Shown here: piece after piece, positions 50,801 to 64,000 of the stretch
Layout: every line of letters starts with the position of its first letter
Position numbering within the stretch: position 1 is the first letter of the stretch
Assembly (NCBI GenBank): GCA_029204225.1
Contig: CM055099.1
Coordinates: 69,797,349 to 69,861,348, forward strand
Direction: 5' to 3'
Length of the DNA: 64,000 bases
DNA from: Diphasiastrum complanatum
Lineage: Eukaryota > Streptophyta > Lycopodiopsida > Lycopodiales > Lycopodiaceae
Made by a program: the position numbers and the translations under genes
Notes under the pieces: generated by a model
Databases searched by the model: none
Told to the model about the DNA's origin: nothing
The model's input: only the letters and a program-made list of their open reading frames with translations

Positions 50801-53638
50801 TTTCAAAGAGTTCAAGACTTTGGTAGAGTACCAACTGGATGCATGCATCAAAGTGCTAAAATCTGATAGAGGGGGCAAATACAAATCTGATAATTTTGAG
50901 GACTTTTGCAAGGAACACGACATCAAAAGACAATTCACACAGTCACACACGCCACATAGTAATGGTGTAGTTGAAAGGAAAAGCGGGACTATTATGGAGA
51001 GTACACGCTCCATGATGAAGCAAATGGGCTTGATCGATTCACTTTGGTCGGAAGCGTTCAGTGCGGCAACGTTCTTGCAAAACAGAAGCCCTACAGTTGC
51101 AGTTTCAAATGTGACTCCCGAAGAAGCATTTACAGGAATAAAGCAAAAAATTGACAAGTTTCGTGTCATTGGATGTAAGGCCTATGTACATGTGCCAAAG
51201 GAGGAGTGAAAGAAACTTGATGCCAAAGCAATCAAGTGTATCTTCGTCAGTTATGACGAGAGGACGAAGGCATACAGGTGTTTTGATCCTGTAATGAACA
51301 AGATTCACATTAGCAAAGATGTGATCTTTGATGAGACGCATAGGTATGAAGATGAAGACCATGCAAGTGGTGAAAGCATCAAAAGACTTCCCACAATTTC
51401 GGAAGAAGAAGATGAAGAAGACGATCCACAAGATGATGCATGTGAAGATGAGAGTCGAGAGGGCGAGTATGAAAGGACACCACCTATTCAAGAGCCTAGG
51501 GGGAGGTGCTTGCCAATAGGAGCAATAAAGGAGAAACCGGTTGGAAGTAAGAGACATTACTTGGACACTCCTTGGGATACATACTCTCCACGAGTGTACC
51601 AGCTAAATCTAAGATACCAAAATGGTATGAGAAGATCATGAAGGACGCAAAGCTAAATCAACAAGGATCTAGCACACAAGGAGAAGTGAGAAGATCAACA
51701 TGGAAAAGGAAGTCTCCCGATCGTTATTATGTGAATTATGCCCTAATGAGTGACATTTTGAAGTGTCAAGAGCCATCAACCTTTGATGAGGCAAAAGATC
51801 ACAAAGAGTGGCAAAGGGCAATGGAAGAGGAGATGGAATCCATCCACAGACATGATACATGGGAGTTGGTTGATCTACCACTTGGAAAGAAATCCATTGA
51901 CAACAAATGGGTGTTTAGAACAAAGTTTCATGCGGATGGCACGATAGCAAAGCATAAGGCACGTCTAGTAGTGAACGGTTATGAGCAAAGCAAAGGAATT
52001 GACTATGAAGAGACATTTGCTCCAGTGGCTAAGTGGACTACGCTACGCCTTATCATTGTCCTAGCATCTCATTTTGGGTGGAAGATCCATCAAATGGATG
52101 TGAAGTCCGCATTTTTGAATGGTGACTTAGAGGAATAAGTTTACATGGTCCAACCACAGGGCTTTATGGAAAAAGGACAGGAACAAAAGGTATGTAAGCT
52201 ACAGAAAGCACTTTATGGCCTTAAGCAAGCGCCACATGCATGGTATGGACGCATTGACAATTACTTTCTTTCTCATGGGTTTGTAAGAACAAATTCAGAT
52301 CCAAATCTTTATGTTCTTATAAACGAAGATAGCATTGCCTTTATTGTACTTTACGTTGATGATATCATTATCACGGGCAATGATGAGAACCTCACTCGTT
52401 CTATCAAAGCCAACTTATGCAAGCAGTTTGAGATGACAGATTTAGATCTTATGCACTACTGCTTGGGCATCGAAGTATGGCAAACTGGCAGTGATATCAG
52501 GTGATGTCAAAACAAGTATGTGGGCGAGATATTGGAGAGATTTCACATGACAGAGTGGAAACCTTCCATCACCCCTTGCGAAGCTGGTAAGAAATTATCT
52601 CGTATTGATGATAGTGCACATGTTGACGCTACTCTATTTCGTCAGCTAGTTGGGAGTTTGATATATCTTACGACTACACGTCTTGATATCTGCTATGCTG
52701 TAAGTTTGATTAGCCAATTCATGTCATCACCCACTATGGACTATTGGAAAGTTGCAAAAAGGATTTTGAGGTATGCGAAAGGTACACCTAAACTTGATCT
52801 AATCTACAAAAGACAAAGTGTTTTACCTAAGTTGCAGGGTTATGTTGACGCTGATTGGGCAGGAAGTATAGATGATAGAAAGTCAACAATAGGTTATGCC
52901 TTCAATTTTGGTAGCAGCTATTTTTCATGGTCTAGCAAGAAGCAAGATACTATTTCTCTTTCTTCTACAGAAGCCGAATATAAAGCGTTAAGTTCTGCTA
53001 CCTAGGAAGTTGTTTGGCTACGTAAGTTGTTATGTGAAATTGGCATGAAGCAGGTAAATCCTACTATTATTTTCTGTGACAGTCAAAGTGCAATACAATT
53101 GGCTTAGAATCCTATCTTTCACGCAAGGACAAAACATATTGAGGTAAAATATCACTTTGTGCGTGAGAAACTACAATATGAAGATACAAGTATTGTACAC
53201 TATTCTACATTGTTACAAGTTGCTGATATATTTACGAAAGCTTTAAGTAAAGAAAAGTTTGAGACTTTTAGAGCCAAACTTGGCTTAGATCTAGTTATGT
53301 AAAAAGCCTTTACTTGTAATACTATCATGGAGGTATGTTCCATGAATAGAGTAAACTCTAAAATAAAGAAAGACGTTGATCATTGAGGGAGAGAGTTAAA
53401 ATAACAATGATCAACTTATACAATGCTTTCTTATTTCGACGGCACCACGTGTGCTTAGTTCTAGAATTATCGGGTCGTCTTTCTTTTACGAGCCCTTTGA
53501 GTTCTTTTAAGCAACTTTATCTTTGTACTTGCTTATTAGTTGAATATACAGTTTGTTGAGAGCAATTCTATTATCTTGTCTTGTTGCACTTGACGGTGTG
53601 CTGTGGTCGGTCGGATGTTTAAACTGTGTTTTCTTAAC
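47833..53638 (+). mobile_element. Full-length but dead Ty1/copia (Tork/Tnt1-like)
   Basis: LTRs of about 250 bp lie at 47834-48083 and 53396-53637 (TTAAAATA...TTTTCTTAA), with a primer site TGGTATCAGAGCCC at 48086. TACACA stands just outside both ends (47827-47832 and 53640-53645), and the interrupted host repeat is continuous across the element. The internal region has gag, protease, integrase, reverse transcriptase and RNase H in order. It has at least six in-frame stops and a gag frameshift. Lineage is judged from protein text such as WFIDSGATRHM and the short LTR. Confidence 0.85.
49170..53300 (+). pseudogene. Gag-pol of the Tork-like copia, with stops
   Basis: Gag starts near 49176 (MANINEAILGDASKFDGAFN). 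The zinc knuckle CYYCHKPGHWAREC at about 49904-49945 is intact but out of frame with the upstream gag. Protease has DSGA at about 50089. Integrase shows LWHRRLGHLNYGSL, CEGCIMGKHH and FIDDYSWRTWIYFL; its second motif reads SDRGGKY instead of SDNGGEY. Reverse transcriptase has HQMDVKSAFLNGD and YVDDIIITG. RNase H ends with HARTKHIEVKYHFV and ADIFTKAL. In-frame stops lie near 49470, 49734, 51207, 52136, 52502, 53003 and 53105. Several stand where CAG, CAA or CGA would be expected, which fits C-to-T decay. Not functional. Confidence 0.88.
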
Positions 53639-53685
53639 ATACACACCTTCCTAGAATCGGTGTTGATTACCTTTAATTCTTTCAT

Positions 53686-55300
<1,615 letters not shown>

Positions 55301-55548
55301 CCACAATCTCAAACCCTAAATTCCAAACCTTAAACCATAGACCCTAGACCCTATACCCTATACCCAAAATCTTAAATCCTAGACCCTAAACTCTAAATTC
55401 TAAACCCTAATCCAAAAATTCTAAATCCTAAACCCTAAATCCTAAATCGTAAACCCTAAATCCTAAATCCTAGACCCTAATGACCTATACCCTAAACCCT
55501 ATATCCTATACCCTAATCCCTACACCCTCAATCGTAGACCCAAAATCT
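55301..55548. repeat. Degenerate CCCTAAA telomere-like repeats
   Basis: About 30 units of 7 bp related to CCCTAAA or TCCTAAA, with changes such as CCCTATA and CCCTAGA. CCCTAAA is the plant telomere unit. The heavy decay and position between transposons point to an interstitial site, not a chromosome end. Confidence 0.75.
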
Positions 55549-55799
55549 TAACGACACGTCAAGCTTAGCGGCAGTCTTCATAATATGTTATATGTGTATT
55601 CAATTTTTTTATCACATGTTGCTCTCTATTTTTGTTTGTGATCCATTGTTACTTGACAAGGTGGACTGATGCAAATGGCGAGTTCACATTCTTCTTCCTC
55701 AGACGATGAGGCTGGACCATCACAGATTGGATCAGAGGCCTAGCAATACCTTATTATCAAGTTGACTTTCAACAAGAGTCTTGACCTTTACAAAGGAAT

Positions 55800-57044
55800 C
55801 AAAGAGTATCTAGAATTCAAGAGTATTTAGAATAGTCATCTATAAAAAATACAGACATCATAGCACCTACATTAGACACTTGAGAAAAAGAGTGCACATC
55901 CAAATGTATAACTTCTAGTGGTTTGGAAGCTCTAGTAGAAGAGTTAGAAAATGGTATCTTGTGAGCCTTTGAGAGGCTACAAACTTCACAAAACTTTCCA
56001 CAATTTGACATTGATTTCAGAAGGCCAAGAGCAAGTTTCTTAGAGCATAAAATCTCCACTGATTTGAAGTTGGGATGACCCAACCTCTTGAGCCATAGCT
56101 CCACTAGGGTAAGCTCCTCCTTAGCCATGTTCACACTTCCAAGAAACAAATTAGCATCCAATTTGAAGACCCTCCCTTTTGTGCATCATTCTTCTTGTAG
56201 TACTTGGATGCAAAGTGCCCTTTATCTCCGTAAAAGAAGCACTTTAGCTTTGATTTTTCCTTCTTACCTCCACCTTTGGAACTTGTTGCTTGATCATCCA
56301 TCTTGACCTCCTTCTCTTGGGGCTTCTTGGTTGCTTTAGCCTTCATTTTGCCTTTTCTTGAAAAGTTTGTCTTCTCATCTCCATCATGTAAGCTCAATGA
56401 ATCAATCCTATAGTTGCATCCTACTCTCCTCAGCCACAAGCACACTATGGAGCTTGTCAATTGAGGGTAAGGATTCTTGTATGGTAAAAATTTGCACTAG
56501 ATTGGAGAACTCGTCTACAAGACCATTTAGAATGATTTGTACAAGCTCAACATCATGGATTCTATCACCAATTGTGAATATCACCTTATTGAGTGATTCA
56601 ATTCTCATGACATATTCTTGAGCACTCTCTCCACTATGTCTAATGCTTTGTAGGACATGATTTATCAACAATAGCACTTTGGAGGTATTATTTGACTCAT
56701 AGATCCCTTTCCAAGAGTTCCAAGCCTCCTTGGCCGAGGTACAAGAGGCTATTTCCTTTAGAAGTTCATTGCTAACATTCATTTTGATACAATGCAATGC
56801 TAGCCTAGCCTTTCTTCTTGTAATTCACTAGCTCTTCTACACCTTGAAGGTCTTCTTCCTCACCAAGGACAAGATAAAAGGGATCTTGGAGCACTAAAAG
56901 TGACTCCATTCTCACTTTCCATTGAATAGTTATTAGAATTGAACCTCTCACTAGCTTCTACAAGGAATGCACCAATAGATCCCCTCTCACTAGATCATTG
57001 TACAGTCTTAGCCCTCCCTACTATCTTTCTCAGAATTTTGTCTC
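55800..57044 (-). pseudogene. Copia gag joined to integrase, protease deleted (element C)
   Basis: From about 56990 down: gag start FNSNNYSMESENGV, then MNVSNELLKEIASCTSAKEA, HVLQSIRHSGESAQEYVMRI and LNGLVDEFSNLVQIF. A damaged zinc knuckle follows (CFFYGDKGHFASKYY, two Cys replaced by Tyr). Directly after the knuckle, near 56175, the text becomes VFKLDANLFLGSVNMAKEEL, the end of protease/start of integrase. It then runs through LWLKRLGHPNFKSVEIL and CEVCSLSKAHK to FIDDYSKYS. The protease is therefore deleted. The piece ends at 55817. The same element probably continues at 58357-60760 as leader, primer site and LTR. Confidence 0.75.
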
Positions 57045-58361
57045 ACTAGTGTTGGATTTTTTCCTCTACTCTCCTAAATCCCATTTAATCTAGTTCCATC
57101 CATATTGCTGCATTTTTACATGCATTGTTGGCATAGTCTACAGAAATGCTCTATTATCAAAGACAGACAAGAGAATAGCAATTAATTATATATATGTTAA
57201 TACCAGACAAATATAAGCTGATTCCATATATGCTCAAGCATCCATAGACACCGAGACGACTTATCAGAGACAGTTTTTCAAGCATTGATTTTTTTCTTTC
57301 AGACGGATTGTTAGTATAAGCTCATAGCTATTACAAATCATAGTTAGCTTTGTGAGCACGTTGTTTCGTCCTCTATTGATTTGTGCTCGTCTATATCATG
57401 TGAAGTCTTTATCTCTATACATTCAATCTGAATAAATTATTGTCTGGTTTTGCGTTCAGATTTTGTTAGTGTTATATGCTCTATGCTTTTTGTTTGACTT
57501 TCTAATTGATTTGTCTAACTGTCTGCTCTTCTACTTCCACAATCAAACTCTGTTAAACTTTTGTGTTCGTCTATTGTAGTAGTAGTGCACGCACCAAGGG
57601 AATTAGTCAACCACTACCTTTGTGCAGTAGTAGGATCGTTTTGATCCAATTGTTCGATTTGTCTGTCCGATCCACGGACTCAATTCATTCCTCAAATTTT
57701 TTTTTCAACATGATATCAGAGCTATCATTATAGCTTGATAAGCTTCCCACAAAACCTAAATCTAACATCCGATAGAACAATTGTTTTTTTGTTCTGCAAA
57801 TTGCATTAGATTTTCACTCTTAAGTCACTGATAGTTATCACTATCACCTAGACTAACTTCCACATGGATACCCAAGGAAAAGTCAGTCCCATCATGGACA
57901 AGCTTGATGGATCCAATTACCATCTGTGGAAATTTAAGATGAAAATTGTGCTAATGGATAAGGAGTTGTATGATGTTTCAAACTGATTGTCAGTATAAGC
58001 TCATAGCTGTTAAATATCGTAGTTAGCTTTGTGAGCATGCGGTTTTGCCCGCTATTGATTTGTGCTCATCTACATCATTTGACTTGTATTTCTATACATT
58101 CAATCTAAATAATTTATTGTTTGGTTTTGTGTTCAGATTTTGTCAATGTTGCATGCTCTACGCTTTTTGTCTGACTGTTTGCTCTTCTACTTCTGCAATC
58201 AAACTCTCTTTTGTGTTCGCCTATTGTAGTAATGCATGCACTGAGGGAATTAGTCGACCACTGCCTTCGTGCAGTAGTAGCATCATTTCGATCTAATTGT
58301 TCGACTTGCCCGTCCGATTCACGTACTCAATTCATTCCTCAAATTTTTTTCCAACAACTAG
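57045..58361 (+). mobile_element. Small internally deleted copia (family B derivative) with ACTAG duplication
   Basis: ACTAG flanks the unit at 57045-57049 and 58357-58361. Inside are a complete 661-bp LTR (57050-57710, TGTTGGATTT...TTTCAACA), the primer site TGATATCAGAGC (57711), a short leader and about 37 gag codons (57864-57976, MDTQGKVSPIMDKLDGSNYH). A 3' LTR follows that lacks its first ~250 bp (57979-58356). The unit sits in the leader region of element C. It has no pol and would depend on a partner; the truncated 3' LTR means it arose by a later deletion or is dead. Confidence 0.88.
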
Positions 58362-59815
58362 CAACCCTCTTGAATCATTCAAGACCCAAGAAGTAATATC
58401 TTAAATGATGTTGAATTCAAAAGAACTTTGGAAAGAATTCTACTCTCACTATTCACAATGATAGATTGGATTTGACTCTAAGAAGTGCACAAGCCTTTTT
58501 TAATTTTGAGGCCTTCATTTTGAGCAACTTATATGTAATATATGGTGTGTCAAACATGTGGGGGTATTGATAAACCTTCAATGTTTTCATATATGGGACT
58601 ACATTATTGTGAATTTTACATTCAATTTTTTGCCTATCTACTCTTAAAAATCCTATATGATATAAGGGTGGCACATTCTTTGAATCAATTTTTTGTTGAG
58701 GATTTTCTCATTTCAGGACCGTATTATAATGTTGCTTGGCTTGTTTCTTCGTCATTGACCCTGTGATCCTGTCTTCCTTCAATATAACTGCTTTTGATGG
58801 TTTTATTGTTGGTTCATCAGGAATATTACGTACTCCAAATTTGGTTGGATCCATACTATAAAAAAATTTGAATTTTGCATCCAAGGTTACCCATTTAAGT
58901 GTTGATAAAAATCACCAAAACTGGAAGCATCATATTTGAGTGTATAACGTCATGATTTTAACAATATTTTTTTGGGTTGTTTACTTTAAAAAGTATTATA
59001 TGACCATAGAAATATGTCTCACATTTTTTTAAATTTGGAGTTATGCAAAGATAAATATGCGCATCTAAAACTACCCATGTAAAGTACTAACAAGTGTTGA
59101 AAATTATTGAAAGGTGCAACTCTTTTGGATGTGCCTTTTTACAACCCTTTCTTTGGCTATCATCTTTCAAAAATCATTTATGACCATAGAAACATGTATA
59201 TAAAAAAAAATTAAATTTGGAGTCTTGTAAAGATAAATACGTGCACCTAAAGTTACCCATGTGAAGTGCTGAAAAGTGCTAAAGATTCAAGGTTTTTGGA
59301 TAAATTGCCATCAATTGAAAAAAAAAAATTTAAGTCTTCCGATAACACAATGAAAACTCAAGTTTAGTTCCACATACAATTGAAAGATTGAAATTTCAAT
59401 CATTTGATGGCATGTTATGTCTTATCTCATCAAGTGACCAAGGGTTTTATGTGCACTTTTGTGTGGACGCACACAGAAGTGTGCTAAAAACAATTCTAGT
59501 GTTAGATCTCATGAAACTAAGCCAAATCTAATTTATGGCAAACAAACTTTGAAGTTTTTTCTTGAATTAGCACCAAAAAAACTCATCAAGATGATGTAGA
59601 ATCAAATTGTTTGGATCTTATGAATAATGAAGATTAAATGCAAGTACAGAGGTTTCCACATGCGTGGAAAGTATTGCAGCTAACCCTCACCAAGTTTGCA
59701 TCACAAATATCCACACTAAGACTTGATTCCAACTTGCCCTCACAAAACTAGTTTTCTAGCAACAAACTTGCTAGAAATGGATTGTGCTTTGATCATTCAT
59801 TATCCTCTTGTACTT
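58362..59815 (-). other. Probable leader of element C, with ~180-bp repeats
   Basis: It lies between the gag start and the minus-strand primer site at 59816-59828, with no coding text. Two to three degenerate copies of a ~180-bp unit occur at 58845-59290: TATGACCATAGAAA at 58999 and 59179, each followed by AAATTTGGAGT, AAAGATAAATA and TACCCATGT. Confidence 0.5.
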
Positions 59816-59828
59816 GTCTCTAATACCA
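59816..59828 (-). other. Primer binding site of element C
   Basis: The minus strand reads TGGTATTAGAGAC, two changes from TGGTATCAGAGCC. TGTTGAAAG follows on the plus strand as the LTR end. Confidence 0.6.
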
Positions 59829-63455
<3,627 letters not shown>

Positions 63456-63875
63456 GTACAATTGCGTGCGGAACTGCAATCAGTTGGATATGCAAAAAGC
63501 AAACCTTAGTAGCTCAATCCTCCTGCGAAGCTGAGTATATTGTAGCCTCAAAAGTGGCAAATGAGGTAGTGTGGTTGCAGATGATGTTGGAGGCAATCGG
63601 GATACCACAAGAAGGGCCAAGCATGATGATGATGGAATCTCAGAGTGCCATCCATCTGTCCCAGGATCCCGTCTTCCATTCCAAGACAAAGCACATACCT
63701 CTGAAGTACCATCACATTCGAGATTTGATCTCGAAAGGAGAGCTCCAGGTTCAGTATATAAAATCAAAAAATATGGTTGCAGATCTGCTTACGAAGTTGC
63801 TCGATAAGCCACTCTTTGCCAAGCAAAGAAAGGCAATTGGATTAAATGAACAAAGCTGCAAGGTTCAAGAGGGAG
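63456..63875 (+). pseudogene. Copia RNase H, 3' end of a plus-strand element
   Basis: The plus strand reads ACGTAISWICKKQTLVAQSS, CEAEYIVASKVANEVVWLQM, QSAIHLSQDPVFHSKTKHIP and NMVADLLTKLLDKPLFAKQR. A polypurine tract (AAGAGGGAG) and an LTR follow. Only the last third of RNase H remains; the upstream part is replaced by an opposed copia at 63455. This short piece is itself open, but the element is truncated. Confidence 0.8.
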
Positions 63876-64000
63876 TGTCAGAATTGGTGAACTCCTACAA
63901 CTTTGTCATGACACGAACAAGAAACGAAGGTCAAACGAGAACAATTAGCGATAGTCAACGTCCCTTGACTCGAAGCACGAACGATTTGTGAATCATTCGT
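63876..64000 (+). repeat. 3' LTR start, runs off the right edge
   Basis: TGTCAGAATTGGTG directly follows the polypurine tract. The same LTR start appears on the minus strand at 45272-45389, which supports the boundary. Confidence 0.75.

Noticed and set aside
55301-55548. A true chromosome end
   Set aside because: The units are too degenerate, and retroelements continue for over 8 kb beyond them.
55675-55743. A 22-residue frame, MASSHSSSSDDEAGPSQIG and on
   Set aside because: It resembles the start of some plant transposase genes but stops at once, with no continuation found.

Overview
The window looks like nuclear DNA from a repeat-rich land plant with a large genome. The evidence is Ty1/copia and Ty3/gypsy retrotransposon debris on both strands, hAT-type transposon remnants with plant-style introns, many long (GA)n/(CT)n arrays, a stretch of degenerate CCCTAAA plant telomere-like units, and one host gene with plant-type exons. 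The species cannot be fixed from the sequence. The host gene matches its Arabidopsis counterpart only moderately, as I recall that protein, so a non-angiosperm (fern, lycophyte, bryophyte or gymnosperm) is possible but unproven.

The only convincing host gene is NDC1, the membrane nucleoporin that helps anchor nuclear pore complexes. It is on the plus strand in four exons: 6492-7082, 18873-19112, 19463-19864 and 21680-22165. They join in frame to 572 codons. Upstream (5641-6491) there are two G-boxes, a perfect E2F-type site and three degenerate copies of a ~125-bp repeat. Intron 1 is 11.8 kb, appears to use a GC donor, and is filled with nested transposons.

1-5640: a minus-strand gypsy gag with a long leader, a tRNA-Asp-type primer site and a putative LTR, then a copia reverse transcriptase scrap and DNA without recognisable genes. 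7083-18872 (NDC1 intron 1): one minus-strand copia element whose two related LTRs lie at 7879-8152 and 16645-17425. It is split by a 6-kb block holding chromovirus integrase, gag-like pieces, a 100-bp inverted repeat, a GA array, a hAT remnant and a gypsy fusion fragment. Its right LTR carries a further 470-bp insertion with an 8-bp target duplication. 22166-33350: a second hAT remnant on the minus strand, dispersed repeats, a 33-bp palindrome and two opposed copia gag pieces.

33351-42250: a complete, apparently very young copia element (33711-40143, 655-bp LTRs with one difference seen, TAAAT target duplication, uninterrupted 1332-codon polyprotein). It lies inside the LTR of an older copia whose gag continues at 41245. 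42251-45266: a decayed minus-strand copia. 45272-47832 and 53639-53790: clustered GA/CT arrays and their repeated flanks, into which a full-length but stop-riddled copia (47833-53638) has inserted. 53791-64000: plain AT-rich DNA, telomere-like repeats, a minus-strand copia interrupted by a small internally deleted copia (57050-58356, ACTAG duplication), another minus-strand copia (60872-63455), and the end of a plus-strand copia whose 3' LTR runs off the window.

I saw no rRNA, tRNA, CRISPR or bacterial-type operon. The genes do not form a shared pathway. The window is a record of successive insertions around and inside one nucleoporin gene. Coordinates of retroelement parts are from reading by eye and are approximate unless terminal bases are stated.
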